A stretch of 64,000 bases of DNA from Microvirga sp. (GCA_031181145.1 JAPSLB010000009.1:55552-119551); one strand, 5' to 3'. Shown: positions 52,776-61,900, counted from the stretch's first letter. Made by a program: numbers and translations. The notes: a model not told the origin generated them from the letters alone.

Positions 52776-53558
52776 ATGGCCAATCAGCATGGCGACTTCA
52801 TCTGGTATGAGCTCTTGACCAACGACGCCGACGCGGCGGCCCGGTTCTATGGCGCCGTTCTCGGCTGGAAGGACCGGCCTGCGGAGGGATCGGAGAACGG
52901 CTACAGGATCTTTGGGATCGACGGGACCGATGTGGCCGGTTTCATGCCCCTCCCGGCAGGCGCGGAGGCTGCGGGCATGCGCCCGTGCTGGCTGGGTTAC
53001 ATTGCCGTTCGCGACGTGGACGCGATCGTCGCCGACATCGTGCGCGCCGGTGGCGTCCAGCACATGCCGCCGACCGACATCCCGGGCGTCGGCCGATTTG
53101 CGATGCTGGCCGACCCGCAGGGGGTGGTGTTCTACGTGATGCGCGGCGCAATGGACGCCACGAGCACGGCCTTCGAGCAGACCAGGCCGGGCCATTGCCA
53201 TTGGAACGAGCTTGCCACCGGCGATCAGGGAGCGGCGCTCGCCTTCTACGCAGGGCTGTTCGGCTGGGAGAAAGGCGACGCGATGCCGATGGGCGCCATG
53301 GGCGATTACCAGTTCATCGCGCATCGAGGCCAGGTGATCGGGGCGATGATGAACCGGATGGAAGACGGCCCTCCCCCGGCTTGGACCTTCTATTTCGGCG
53401 TGGAGGATATCGATGCCGCCGCGCGGGCCGTGTCCGCCAACGGCGGCGCGGTCTGCCACGGGCCCGCCGAGGTTCCCGGCGGGGTTCATATCATCGTCGC
53501 GAGCGACCCGCAGGGCGCCATGTTCGGTCTCGTCGGCCCCCGCAGGGCCTCCCCTTAG
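52776..53558 (+). CDS. Two-domain VOC (glyoxalase-superfamily) protein
   Basis: A 260-residue protein with two vicinal oxygen chelate domains in tandem (about residues 5-125 and 135-255). Each has the beta-alpha-beta-beta-beta pattern: FIWYELLTNDADAAARFYGAVLGW in the first, HWNELATGDQGAALAFYAGLFGWEKGD in the second (cores YELLTNDADAA and NELATGDQGAA). VOC enzymes include glyoxalase I, dioxygenases and antibiotic-binding proteins. The metal ligands are not all clear. It is downstream of and probably co-transcribed with DUF1428. Confidence 0.85.
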   Translation: MANQHGDFIWYELLTNDADAAARFYGAVLGWKDRPAEGSENGYRIFGIDGTDVAGFMPLPAGAEAAGMRPCWLGYIAVRDVDAIVADIVRAGGVQHMPPTDIPGVGRFAMLADPQGVVFYVMRGAMDATSTAFEQTRPGHCHWNELATGDQGAALAFYAGLFGWEKGDAMPMGAMGDYQFIAHRGQVIGAMMNRMEDGPPPAWTFYFGVEDIDAAARAVSANGGAVCHGPAEVPGGVHIIVASDPQGAMFGLVGPRRASP

Positions 53559-53609
53559 AGCATCGGACGTGAAAAGTGGAATCCGCTTTTGGGATCCAAT
53601 CCGATGCTC
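53557..53609 (+). repeat. Dispersed intergenic repeat, family 2 (copy 3, best example)
   Basis: AGAGCATCGGA at the left and TCCGATGCTC at the right form a 10-bp outer inverted repeat; the centre has AAAAGTGGA and CCGCTTTTGGG. It starts at the stop codon of the VOC gene. Matching copies are at 45671, 51828, 53622 and 54381. Confidence 0.65.
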
Positions 53610-53621
53610 CCCCTTGAGGCG

Positions 53622-53691
53622 GCGCATCGTCGTGTGCGGACCCGAAGGGCCGCGTCAGCGAAAGCCGGGTCCACTTTTCCGCACGATGCGC
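53622..53691. repeat. Dispersed intergenic repeat, family 2 (copy 4, variant)
   Basis: GCGCATCGT (53622-53630) and ACGATGCGC (53682-53690) are the outer inverted arms, with GGGTCCACTTTTCCGC near the right, the reverse form of the family centre. The rest of the gap up to 53815 shows no other signal. Confidence 0.6.
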
Positions 53692-53815
53692 CGGGATCGG
53701 GCTTCCGGAGAGTTTCGGGCGCCGGCCGAAACTCCCCGGATTTTTTGACGCTGCCTCCGAACATCCGGGCCCCGTCCACATTTCCCCGTGAGACACACGA
53801 CAATGAGGACAGGCC

Positions 53816-54079
53816 GTGACAGCGAAGAAATCAGAAGACGACCTCGTCGATGCAGGCTCGGAATTTTCCTTCCCGGCCAGCGACCCGCCCTCCTACATGG
53901 GCGGCGCCCTGGTGACGGGCGCTCCCCCGCACGACGGATTGCCGCCGCGCGAGGCGGCAAACCACGAGCTGATCGCGCCCGACGAGGCGAAGCCCGCCGA
54001 GAAGGCGCCCCAGGGCACCGACCCGGCGCGGGTCGGCAAGGCCACGCCCCAGCCCGGCTCCGGCGGCAACAATCCTTGA
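53816..54079 (+). CDS. Small acidic protein of unknown function
   Basis: An 87-residue hydrophilic protein starting with GTG at 53816. It has an FSFPASDPPSYMGG segment, a pattern recurring in small proteins of Hyphomicrobiales, and a disordered-looking tail (PAEKAPQGTDPARVGKATPQPGSGG). There are no membrane helices or cysteines. Codon bias fits a real gene in GC-rich DNA, but without homologues the call is moderate. It stands between repeats and the convergent DUF3297 gene. Confidence 0.55.
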   Translation: MTAKKSEDDLVDAGSEFSFPASDPPSYMGGALVTGAPPHDGLPPREAANHELIAPDEAKPAEKAPQGTDPARVGKATPQPGSGGNNP

Positions 54080-54098
54080 GGCCGCTGCGACGGCGGGC

Positions 54099-54341
54099 TC
54101 AGCCCTCGTTCTGGAAGTAGGGCTCGACCTTGCCCTTGAGCTTGATCGTCATGGGGTTGCCGAAACGGTCCTTGGCGCCGCCGGCAATCACGCGAACCCA
54201 GCCCTCGCTGACGCAATACTCATCCACGTTGGTCTTCTCGGCCCCGTTGAAGCGGATGCCCACGCCCTTGGCCAGAAGCTCCTCGTTGTAATAGGGGCTG
54301 TTCGGGTTGGTGGACAGGCGGTCGGGAAGCGTGTCGGACAT
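54099..54341 (-). CDS. DUF3297-family protein
   Basis: An 80-residue cytosolic protein. It matches DUF3297: TLPDRLSTNPNSPYYNEELL at the N-terminus, GIRFNGAEKTNVDEYCVSEGW in the middle and GNPMTIKLKGKVEPYF at the end. The ATG at 54341 is preferred; a TTG two codons earlier is possible. AGGAG lies upstream. Family function is unknown; it is common in alpha- and gammaproteobacteria, and genes are usually single. Confidence 0.88.
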   Translation of the reverse strand: MSDTLPDRLSTNPNSPYYNEELLAKGVGIRFNGAEKTNVDEYCVSEGWVRVIAGGAKDRFGNPMTIKLKGKVEPYFQNEG

Positions 54342-54380
54342 GCGCAAAAGTCTCCTTCGGGATCAGATCGGCCCGCAACC

Positions 54381-54418
54381 TAGCGCATCGCGCGGAAAAG
54401 TGGACCCGGTTTTTCGCC
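54381..54418 (+). repeat. Dispersed intergenic repeat, family 2 (copy 5, partial)
   Basis: TAGCGCATCGCGCGGAAAAG followed by TGGACCC and a GTTTTTCGCC end matches the left part of the family. The right arm is missing. It is directly followed by a family 1 repeat at 54427. Confidence 0.5.
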
Positions 54419-54426
54419 GGCTCGGC

Positions 54427-54510
54427 GTCATCCCCGGACTTGTGCCGGTGATCGCGCTCGACTGAGGCGCCGCGCCCCTCAGATTGGGATGGCCGGGACG
54501 AGCCCGGATG
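54427..54510 (+). repeat. Dispersed intergenic repeat, family 1 (copy 3)
   Basis: GTCATCCCCGG...CCGGTGATC at 54427-54453 is the first half; GGGATGGCCGGGACGAGCCC near 54487-54506 is the second half. It lies in the 276-bp gap between the DUF3297 gene and kynA. Confidence 0.6.
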
Positions 54511-54617
54511 CCCATTCTCGAACGCTCCCGGGACATTGTTCCGCACGACCCTATTTCCCTTCCCTGATCCTGCGACTATCAAGGGCGCAAAACAGGATTG
54601 GCTCGAGGGAGGACGAC

Positions 54618-55442
54618 GTGACGGCCGGGACAGAGGGAGTTCACACCGATTTCACGGAAAGCATGAGCTATGGGGATTATCTCCAGCTCGACACCCTGCT
54701 CTCGGCCCAGAAACCCCTGACCCAGGAGCACGACGAGCTTCTCTTCATCACCATCCATCAGGTGATGGAGCTGTGGCTCAAGCTTCTGAACCGCGAGCTC
54801 GACACGGCCCTTGCGCATCTGCGCGCCGACGAGTTGCAGCCCGCCTTCAAGTGCACGGCGCGGATCAACCGGATCCAGGAACAACTGATTCAGGCCTGGA
54901 CGGTGCTCTCCACCATGACGCCGTCGGATTATCTCAGCTTCAGGCCGGCACTCGGCCGCTCCTCCGGTTTTCAATCCTGGCAGTACCGGCTCGTGGAATT
55001 CAAGTTCGGGGCCAAGGACGAGGGGAAGATGGCGCCGCACCGGCATCGCGACGACATCGCGGCTGAGCTCGACGCCGCCTTTCGGGCGCCGAGCCTCTAC
55101 GACGAGGCGCTCCGCCTGCTGGCGCGCCGCGGCTATGACGTTCCCGACGAGGTGCTGAGCCGGGACGTGACGCAGCCCTACGCCGCGCATCCGGGCGTGG
55201 AGGCCGCGTGGGAGGACATCTATCGCCATTCGGGCGAGCATTTCGATCTCTACGAGCTTGCCGAAGAGCTGGTCGATCTGGAGGACGCCTTCCAGCAATG
55301 GCGCTTCCGGCACATGAAGACGGTGGAGCGCATCATCGGCATGCGCAGCGGTACCGGCGGCAGCACCGGCGTCACCTATCTGCGCAAGGCGCTGGAGCGG
55401 TACTTCTTCCCGGAACTCTGGTCCGTGCGCGGCAAGCTCTGA
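54618..55442 (+). CDS. kynA: Tryptophan 2,3-dioxygenase
   Basis: A 274-residue heme enzyme that opens the indole ring of tryptophan to form N-formylkynurenine. Hallmarks are SYGDYLQLDTLL, ITIHQVMELWLKLL (distal histidine), the FKFGAKDEGKM segment, and HFDLYELAEELVDLEDAFQQWRFRHMKTVERIIG-type C-terminal helix (core FRHMKTVERIIG, with the proximal histidine), followed by the GTGGSTG substrate loop. The start is GTG at 54618, with GGGAGG at 54607-54612. It precedes a kynureninase-like gene by 15 bases. Confidence 0.95.
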   Translation: MTAGTEGVHTDFTESMSYGDYLQLDTLLSAQKPLTQEHDELLFITIHQVMELWLKLLNRELDTALAHLRADELQPAFKCTARINRIQEQLIQAWTVLSTMTPSDYLSFRPALGRSSGFQSWQYRLVEFKFGAKDEGKMAPHRHRDDIAAELDAAFRAPSLYDEALRLLARRGYDVPDEVLSRDVTQPYAAHPGVEAAWEDIYRHSGEHFDLYELAEELVDLEDAFQQWRFRHMKTVERIIGMRSGTGGSTGVTYLRKALERYFFPELWSVRGKL

Positions 55443-55457
55443 TCGTCGAGGCGTGCC

Positions 55458-56624
55458 ATGCTCGATCTGCGTTCGCACTTCTGCCGCTTTCTCAACGCCG
55501 CGCCGGAGCGCCTGCATTTCGCGGCGCATAGCCACCATCCCTGGCCCGATGTCACGCGCGAGGCGCATCTGCAGGCATGGGACGATGCCGCGCGCCTCGT
55601 CGACGACAAATGGGAGCATGTGCTCGGACCCGTCTTCGAGGAATTCCGCGCGCATGTGGCAGGCCACCTCAACCTGCCGGATCCGAGCACGATCGCGATC
55701 GCACCCAACACGCACGAGTTCCTCAAGCGCCTCCTCTCCTGCCTTCCGGCGGACAGGCCGGTGCGCATCCTGACGTCGGACGGCGAGTTTCATTCCTTCA
55801 GCCGGCAGATCGCGCGCCTGGAGGAGAGCGGGCTCGCCTGCGTCACCCGCGTGCCGGTGGAGCCCTTCGCGAGTTTCGAGGATCGTTTCTGCGCGGCCGC
55901 GGGCGACGCGTTCGACCTCGTCTTCGTGAGCCAAGTCTTCTTCAACTCGGGCTTCGCGGCGGATGCGCGAAGGCTCGTGGAAGCCGCGGGCGACGACGCC
56001 ATGGCGGTGATCGACGGCTATCACGGCTTCATGGCGCGGGCGACGGACCTGAGCGCCGTCGCCGAGCGCGCCTTCTACGTGGCGGGCGGCTACAAATACG
56101 CCATGGCGGGCGAAGGCGCGTGCTTCATGCATTGCCCGCCGGGCTGGGGCCTGCGCCCCCGCGATACCGGCTGGTATGCGGCTTTCGGCCATCTCGCAGC
56201 CGCGCAGCAGGGCCAGGTCGGCTACAGCGCGGACGGCTGGCGCTTCATGGGCGCGACCTTCGATCCGTCCGGCCTCTACCGCTTCAATGCGGTGATGCGC
56301 TGGCTCGCCGGCGAAGGCATCACGCCTGCCATCGTCCACGCGCATGCGAAGGCGCTGCAGCAGCAGTTCCTTCACCACGTCCCGGAGATTCCCCTGCTCG
56401 CCGAGGCCCGGCTCGTGGTGCCGCCGGACGAGATGCGGCGCGGCAACTTCCTCACCCTCGAGACGCCGGAGGCCCAGCCCCTCCATGCCCACCTCAAGCG
56501 GCACCATGTGATCACGGATGTGCGCGGCAACCGCCTGCGGATCGGCTTCGGCCTCTATCAGACGCTGGACGAGGTGGACGAGCTCGTCGGACGCCTTCAG
56601 GCGCCGGAGGCGGCGCTCGCCTGA
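55458..56624 (+). CDS. Kynureninase-like PLP enzyme (class V aminotransferase fold)
   Basis: A 388-residue PLP enzyme. The cofactor lysine is K213 in GGYKYAMAGEG, the PLP-pairing aspartate is D186 in VIDGYHGFM, and FAAHSHHPWPD near residue 20 forms part of the active site. It resembles kynureninase-type class V proteins but is diverged, so it may act on kynurenine (making anthranilate) or on a related amino acid. The location right after kynA favours kynurenine breakdown. Formamidase (kynB) is not in the window. A strong hairpin follows the stop. Confidence 0.8.
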   Translation: MLDLRSHFCRFLNAAPERLHFAAHSHHPWPDVTREAHLQAWDDAARLVDDKWEHVLGPVFEEFRAHVAGHLNLPDPSTIAIAPNTHEFLKRLLSCLPADRPVRILTSDGEFHSFSRQIARLEESGLACVTRVPVEPFASFEDRFCAAAGDAFDLVFVSQVFFNSGFAADARRLVEAAGDDAMAVIDGYHGFMARATDLSAVAERAFYVAGGYKYAMAGEGACFMHCPPGWGLRPRDTGWYAAFGHLAAAQQGQVGYSADGWRFMGATFDPSGLYRFNAVMRWLAGEGITPAIVHAHAKALQQQFLHHVPEIPLLAEARLVVPPDEMRRGNFLTLETPEAQPLHAHLKRHHVITDVRGNRLRIGFGLYQTLDEVDELVGRLQAPEAALA

Positions 56625-56629
56625 CCGGG

Positions 56630-56652
56630 GAGGCGGGGCCCCGCCCCGCCTC
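56630..56652 (+). terminator. Hairpin after the kynureninase-like gene
   Basis: GAGGCGGGGC (56630-56639) and GCCCCGCCTC (56643-56652) form a perfect 10-bp stem with a 3-base loop just 6 bases after the stop codon. A TTC follows but no T-run. Confidence 0.6.
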
Positions 56653-56762
56653 TTCGACCCACAGGAACGACGGGGCTCCACCGCCCCTTGTTGTAATGCT
56701 ATATCGTCATGAGATACGATCCGGGACAATGGACCTGCCGCTGCCCGTTCCGGAGACCTCCT

Positions 56763-57574
56763 ATGGCCTACCTGCAAATCCTCAACCTCGACGGCGACAG
56801 GATCGTCAGGAATCCTGATGGAACCCCCGTGCTCATGGACGCGGGCTCCGACGTGGAGATCATCGCGCCCGAGGGCGATACCTTCACGAGACTCGACATC
56901 ATCATGCACGACGACACTCCCGGTCCCGACTGCGGTTTCGATTCTCTGAGCATCGACCTCACGGCAAGCATCAGCATCCTCAATGCCGATAACGACGATC
57001 CCGGAGGAGTAGCCACAGGAAACAGGATCCATGTAGATGATGACGAAGGCAACCCGATCCAGATCGGCGCCATACTCTATGCGGATCGGGTGGCTATCTT
57101 TGTTGACTTCCTCCCGAGCGCGACCAAGCACCAGGTCGAGCAGCTCATCCGCGCCATCACCTATGCGGACATGTCCGGAAGGTCCGGCTCCACATCGAAG
57201 CCCCCCATCCGGATATTCCTGGACAGTAGCAATACCGATGGCACGCTCGATGGCACGAGCGCCATCGTGACCATTGCCGACGGCGTCGAGGGAGCGGACG
57301 AGGACGAAACCTTTACTGCTCGGTTGGGTGATCCGGCCTGTGGCGACAGGCTGAATGGCCGCGGCGGTTAGCCGGACGATCGTCATCGCAGGCAGCCGGC
57401 TGGGCGACGTGCGCAGGATCGACGGCGGGGGATGCCGACGGCTTCATCGGCTACAACGGCAAGACCGGCGATCTCTGGTACGATGCCAACGGCAGCAAGG
57501 CCGGCGGCCAGGTGGCGTTTGCCAATATCGGCAAGTACAAGGCCATCTTCCACACCGACTTCGTCGTCATCTGA
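56763..57574 (+). pseudogene. Decayed RTX/calcium-binding protein gene
   Basis: The first 202 codons (56763-57371) encode an intact start with a MAYLQILNLDGDRIVRN segment and beta-rich VTIADGVEGADEDE-like sequence ending in GDRLNGRGG, the first RTX-style repeat, before a stop. The next bases, in two other frames, lead to a C-terminal segment read from 57431 to 57574: DGFIGYNGKTGDLWYDANGS and KYKAIFHTDFVVI, the typical end of RTX-type secreted proteins in this order. So the gene has lost most repeats and its frame. The start may still make a protein. A functional small protein is the alternative. Confidence 0.6.
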
Positions 57575-57622
57575 GGGGGGCGGTCCCCGGGGAGGAGGAC
57601 CCGCGCCTTCCGTGCCAGATCG

Positions 57623-58801
57623 TCAAGCCGCCTGCCCCGCGCACCAGCCGGATGACCAGGCCCATTGGAAGTTGTAGCCGCCGAGCCAGCCGGTCACGTC
57701 CACCACCTCGCCGATGATGTAGAGGCCGGGAACGGATTTGGCTTCCATGGTCCGGGAATCGAGTTCGCGCGTATCGACGCCGCCGAGCGTCACCTCGGCG
57801 GTGCGGTAGCCTTCCGAACCCGCAGGCTTGAAGCGCCACTGGTTCACCGCCTCGTCGATCCGCCGCAGAACCTTGTCGGAACAATCGGCAAGGTTCGCAG
57901 GTCCTTTCTCGGTCTCGGCGATCAGCTGTGCGAGGCGCTTCGGAAGGAAGGCGGAGAGCGCCGTCTGCAGGGCCTGCCTGCCGTTCCGGGCGCGGGCGGC
58001 GCGCAGCTCCTCGAACAGGTTCACGCCCGGCAGCATGGACACCGCGATCTCCGCGCCCTCGCGCCAATAGGACGAAATCTGCAGGATCGACGGGCCGCTC
58101 AAGCCGCGATGCGTGAACAGCATCGCCTCGGAGAACCTGGTCTTGCCGCAGGAGACCACCGCGTCGACGGAAACGCCCGCGAGGGGCGTCAGCCGCTCGA
58201 GCATCACCGGCTCGAGGGTGAGCGGGACGAGCGCGGGACGGGTCTCCACGACGTTCAGTCCGAACCGCTGCGCGAGATCGTAGCCGAAGCCGGTGGCGCC
58301 CATCTTCGGAATGGACTTCCCGCCCGTCGCCACGACCAGGGAGCGGCACTGCGCAACCCCGTTCGAGAGGGTGAGACGAAAACCGTCGCCGGCCCTCTCC
58401 ACCTGCGTGGCGGATGTCTGCAGGCGCAACGTGACGCCCGCCTGCTTCATCTCGTTGAGGAGCAGATCCACGATCTGCCGCGAGGAGCCGTCGCAGAACA
58501 GCTGGCCGAGCGTCTTCTCATGGTAGGCGATGCCATAGCGCTCCACGAGGGCGATGAAGTCGGCTTGAGTGTAGCGCCGCAGGGCCGAGATGCAGAAGCC
58601 CGGATTCTGCGAGATGTAGTTGGCGGGCGCCGCATGGAGGTTCGTGAAGTTGCAGCGCCCTCCTCCCGAAATGCGGATCTTCTCGCCGGGCTTGGCGGCA
58701 TGGTCGAGGATCAGCACGGAGCGCCCGCGCTTCCCGGCCTCGGCCGCGCACATCATCCCGGCGGCACCGGCGCCGATCACCACCACGTCGAACTGTTCCA
58801 A
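57623..58801 (-). CDS. BaiN/YhiN-family FAD-dependent oxidoreductase
   Basis: A 392-residue flavoprotein of the HI0933/YhiN (BaiN) family. The N-terminal FAD site is VVVIGAGAAGMMCAAEAGKRG (core GAGAAGMMCA), followed by the diagnostic KIRISGGGRCNFTN. The C-terminus has VTGWLGGYNFQWAWSSG, the family ending. The start is TTG at 58801, with GGGAG upstream, and gives the standard length; the frame stays open much further upstream without homology. The substrate is unknown; relatives reduce unsaturated bonds in steroids or similar compounds. It is a single gene. Confidence 0.9.
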   Translation of the reverse strand: MEQFDVVVIGAGAAGMMCAAEAGKRGRSVLILDHAAKPGEKIRISGGGRCNFTNLHAAPANYISQNPGFCISALRRYTQADFIALVERYGIAYHEKTLGQLFCDGSSRQIVDLLLNEMKQAGVTLRLQTSATQVERAGDGFRLTLSNGVAQCRSLVVATGGKSIPKMGATGFGYDLAQRFGLNVVETRPALVPLTLEPVMLERLTPLAGVSVDAVVSCGKTRFSEAMLFTHRGLSGPSILQISSYWREGAEIAVSMLPGVNLFEELRAARARNGRQALQTALSAFLPKRLAQLIAETEKGPANLADCSDKVLRRIDEAVNQWRFKPAGSEGYRTAEVTLGGVDTRELDSRTMEAKSVPGLYIIGEVVDVTGWLGGYNFQWAWSSGWCAGQAA

Positions 58802-58909
58802 GAGGCGTGCTCCCGAGAGGTCTTCCTGACAGAAAGGCAGGCGAGCGGCCGTTGGTAGTGCACTTCCGCCATGCCGCGCAAGCCGGAGAGGCCGTTGTCG
58901 GCTCTTCTC

Positions 58910-58966
58910 GTCATCCGCTCCCCGTCGTCGGATCGAGCGGGCCGGGACAAGCCCGGCCATGACGGG
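58910..58966 (+). repeat. Dispersed intergenic repeat, family 1 (copy 4, short)
   Basis: GTCATCC at 58910 and GGGCCGGGACAAGCCCGGCC with ATGACGGG up to 58966: the second half-unit is complete, the first is reduced. It lies in the gap between the BaiN and YqaA genes; nothing else of note is seen there. Confidence 0.6.
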
Positions 58967-59078
58967 AGGAGGCATCACGACGCGCCTCGCTCCGGCACGG
59001 GTCCGGGTTTGGGAACATCGGGCAGGCATGATAAGGCCGGGGCCCCTGCAACGGCTCCTCCATACCTCACAACCTCAC

Positions 59079-59516
59079 ATGCCGCATCTTGCCGAATACA
59101 GCGCCCTATTCGCCGCTGCGTTTCTCTCGGCCACCATCTTTCCGTTCCAGTCGGAGGCCGTGCTCTTCGGCATGCTGGTGCTCGACCACTACCCGTGGTG
59201 GCTCCTCATCCTCATCGCGAGCGTCGGCAACGTTCTCGGCTCCATCGTGAACTGGTTCCTGGGGCGGTTCTTCAGCCGCTTCGAAGGCCGGCGCTGGTTT
59301 CCGGTCAAGCGCGAGCAGATGGCCCGCGCGCAGGAATGGTATCACCGCTACGGGCGCTGGACCCTGCTGCTGAGCTGGATGCCGGTCATCGGCGATCCGC
59401 TTACCCTCGTGGCCGGCGTGCTGCGCGAGCCGCTGCCCGTCTTCATCGTCCTCGTGACACTCGCCAAGACGGGCCGCTACCTCGCCGTCGGGGCGCTCAG
59501 CCTGGGCTGGACCTGA
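59079..59516 (+). CDS. YqaA-family (DedA/SNARE-associated) membrane protein
   Basis: A 145-residue membrane protein with four hydrophobic segments. The family signature is visible in SATIFPFQSEAVLFGML, then IASVGNVLGSIVNWFLGRF and RWTLLLSWMPVIGDPLTLVAGVLR (core SWMPVIGDPLT). YqaA/DedA proteins are thought to move lipids or ions across the membrane. The start at 59079 is preferred because upstream codons belong to the repeat-rich gap. It converges with a small gene 6 bases away. Confidence 0.88.
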   Translation: MPHLAEYSALFAAAFLSATIFPFQSEAVLFGMLVLDHYPWWLLILIASVGNVLGSIVNWFLGRFFSRFEGRRWFPVKREQMARAQEWYHRYGRWTLLLSWMPVIGDPLTLVAGVLREPLPVFIVLVTLAKTGRYLAVGALSLGWT

Positions 59517-59522
59517 GGGGGC

Positions 59523-59768
59523 TCACGGCCCCTGCAGGCTCAGCCAGATCTCCTCCAGCATGGCAGGGCCGAGGACGGCGCCCGAGGAGGTGCGGATCAC
59601 CGCATGCATCCCGGCGGGCGCCTCGTTGTTCATGGCCCAATGCACCGCCTCGCGAAGGTTCCTGAACTCGGTCACGTCGCTCGGATCGCGCGAGGCGCCT
59701 CCTTGCGGCGCGGTGATCGGCTCGTATTGCAGATGAGCGGGGGCATCCCAGTCGGTCTTCGGCACCAT
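59523..59768 (-). CDS. Small protein of unknown function
   Basis: An 81-residue cytosolic protein. It has no recognised domain. Features are the N-terminal MVPKTDWDAPAHLQYEPI, a helix EFRNLREAVHWAMN and AVIRTSSGAVLGPAMLEEIW at the end. The start at 59768 is preferred to one 14 codons earlier. Size, codon use and an adjacent convergent neighbour support a real gene, but its function is unknown. The 231-bp gap to ilvD holds the presumed ilvD promoter; I see no clear box. Confidence 0.6.
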   Translation of the reverse strand: MVPKTDWDAPAHLQYEPITAPQGGASRDPSDVTEFRNLREAVHWAMNNEAPAGMHAVIRTSSGAVLGPAMLEEIWLSLQGP

Positions 59769-59999
59769 GGCGTCGTCCTGCCCGTATCCTGATGGCGTTG
59801 ACAGGAACAACGCAATCCGGGCCGCAACGGTTCAGCTTGAGAACGGCGCATTTCGAGCGGAACGGAAGCGTTTTCCAGGCCGGGAGCGCCGGTCCGGCAT
59901 GCGCACTGCGCCTAAAGGCGGCAGCAAAACCGCTTGCATGTCGCGCGTTTTCAGCCGAACAAGGCAGGCTTACGGATTGTGAGGACCAGAGTACATCCC

Positions 60000-61829
60000 A
60001 TGCCAGCCTATCGCTCTCGCACCACCACCCACGGCCGCAACATGGCGGGCGCCCGCGGCCTCTGGCGAGCTACGGGCATGAAGGATTCCGACTTCGGCAA
60101 GCCGATCATCGCCGTCGTGAACTCCTTCACCCAGTTCGTTCCTGGCCACGTCCATCTGAAGGACCTGGGCCAGCTCGTGGCTCGGGAGATCGAGAAGGCG
60201 GGCGGCGTCGCCAAGGAGTTCAACACCATCGCGGTGGATGACGGCATCGCCATGGGCCACGACGGCATGCTCTACTCCCTGCCCTCGCGGGAGCTGATCG
60301 CCGATTCCGTGGAGTACATGGTCAACGCCCATTGCGCGGACGCCATGGTCTGCATCTCCAACTGCGACAAGATCACGCCCGGCATGCTGATGGCCTCCTT
60401 ACGCCTCAACATCCCCGTGGTCTTCGTGTCCGGCGGCCCGATGGAAGCGGGCAAGGTCGAGCTGAAGGGCGTGACCAAGAAGCTCGACCTCGTGGACGCC
60501 ATGGTGGCCGCCGCCGACGACAGCGTGGCCGACGAGGACATCCAGGCCATCGAGCGCTCCGCCTGTCCCACCTGCGGCTCGTGCTCGGGCATGTTCACGG
60601 CCAATTCCATGAACTGCCTCACCGAAGCCTTGGGCCTCTCGCTGCCGGGCAACGGCTCGACGCTGGCGACCCATGCCGACCGCCGCCGCCTCTTCGTGGA
60701 AGCCGGCCACCTGATCGTCGATCTCGCCCGCCGCTACTACGAGCAGGACGATGCCCGCGTGCTGCCGCGCTCCATCGCCACCTTCGCGGCTTTCGAGAAC
60801 GCCATGACGCTGGACATCGCCATGGGCGGATCGAGCAACACGGTGCTGCACCTGCTGGCCGCCGCCCACGAGGCGGAAGTGCCCTTCACCATGGCCGACA
60901 TCGACCGCCTGTCGCGCCGGATTCCGGTGCTCTGCAAGGTCGCGCCCGCGGTGGCCAACGTGCACATGGAGGACGTGCACCGCGCCGGCGGCATCATGGC
61001 GATCCTCGGCGAGCTCGACCGCGCGGGCCTTCTCGACACCTCCCTGCCGACGGTTCATTCCGAGAGCCTGAAGGCCGCCCTCGACCGCTGGGACGTGCGC
61101 CGCACCAACAGCCATACCGTGCACGACTTCTACCGCGCCGCCCCCGGCGGCGTGCCGACCCAGACCGCGTTCAGCCAGGAGAGCCGCTACGACAGCCTGG
61201 ACACGGACCGCGCCGGCGGCGTGATCCGCGACGCGGAGCATGCCTTCTCGAAGGACGGCGGCCTCGCCGTGCTCTCAGGCAACCTCGCGCTCGACGGCTG
61301 CATCGTGAAGACGGCGGGCGTGGACGAGAGCATCCTCGTCTTCTCCGGCCCCGCCGTCGTCTTCGAGAGCCAGGACGATGCCGTGAGCGGCATCCTCAAC
61401 GGCAAGGTCAAGGCGGGCGACGTGGTCGTCATCCGCTACGAGGGACCGCGCGGCGGCCCCGGCATGCAGGAAATGCTCTATCCCACGAGCTACCTGAAGT
61501 CGAAGGGCCTCGGCAAAGCCTGCGCTCTGATCACCGACGGGCGCTTCTCGGGCGGAACTTCGGGCCTCTCCATCGGTCACGTCTCGCCGGAAGCGGCGGA
61601 GGGCGGCACCATCGGGCTCGTGCGGGACGGCGACCGGATCGAGATCGACATCCCCAACCGCCGCATCCACCTGGCCGTGGACGAGGCGGAACTGGAGCGC
61701 CGCCGCGCCGAGCAGGACGCCAAGGGCTGGAAGCCCGCCGCTCCCCGCAAGCGCAAGGTGTCCGCGGCGCTGAAAGCCTACGCCATGCTCGCCACGAGCG
61801 CCGCCAAGGGAGCGGTTCGCCAGATCTGA
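60000..61829 (+). CDS. ilvD: Dihydroxy-acid dehydratase
   Basis: A 609-residue iron-sulfur dehydratase in valine, isoleucine and leucine synthesis, acting on 2,3-dihydroxy-3-methylbutanoate or the homologue. Cluster cysteines lie in [11 protein letters not shown] and [17 protein letters not shown], followed by [13 protein letters not shown]. The C-terminal domain has [20 protein letters not shown]. It begins [20 protein letters not shown] at 60000, the usual start; 22 codons upstream are open but not conserved. A terminator follows 31 bases after the stop. Confidence 0.97.
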   Translation: MPAYRSRTTTHGRNMAGARGLWRATGMKDSDFGKPIIAVVNSFTQFVPGHVHLKDLGQLVAREIEKAGGVAKEFNTIAVDDGIAMGHDGMLYSLPSRELIADSVEYMVNAHCADAMVCISNCDKITPGMLMASLRLNIPVVFVSGGPMEAGKVELKGVTKKLDLVDAMVAAADDSVADEDIQAIERSACPTCGSCSGMFTANSMNCLTEALGLSLPGNGSTLATHADRRRLFVEAGHLIVDLARRYYEQDDARVLPRSIATFAAFENAMTLDIAMGGSSNTVLHLLAAAHEAEVPFTMADIDRLSRRIPVLCKVAPAVANVHMEDVHRAGGIMAILGELDRAGLLDTSLPTVHSESLKAALDRWDVRRTNSHTVHDFYRAAPGGVPTQTAFSQESRYDSLDTDRAGGVIRDAEHAFSKDGGLAVLSGNLALDGCIVKTAGVDESILVFSGPAVVFESQDDAVSGILNGKVKAGDVVVIRYEGPRGGPGMQEMLYPTSYLKSKGLGKACALITDGRFSGGTSGLSIGHVSPEAAEGGTIGLVRDGDRIEIDIPNRRIHLAVDEAELERRRAEQDAKGWKPAAPRKRKVSAALKAYAMLATSAAKGAVRQI

Positions 61830-61860
61830 CGTTCCATCCGGATCGTCACGGAGCGAAGAC

Positions 61861-61900
61861 GAAGGCTGGTGCGAACCCGCGCCAGCTTTCGTGCTTTTTT
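61861..61900 (+). terminator. Terminator after ilvD
   Basis: GAAGGCTGG (61861-61869) and CCAGCTTTC (61882-61890) pair with one G:T wobble around a 12-base loop that can pair further; GTGC and six T residues follow. The remaining gap to 62184 holds AT-rich sequence near 62100-62118 (GATATGATATATAC), possibly the next promoter. Confidence 0.75.

Noticed and set aside
57355..57717. Gene in the third frame after the RTX remnant
   Set aside because: The predicted protein is arginine-rich without domains and overlaps the RTX tail and the end of the BaiN-like gene.
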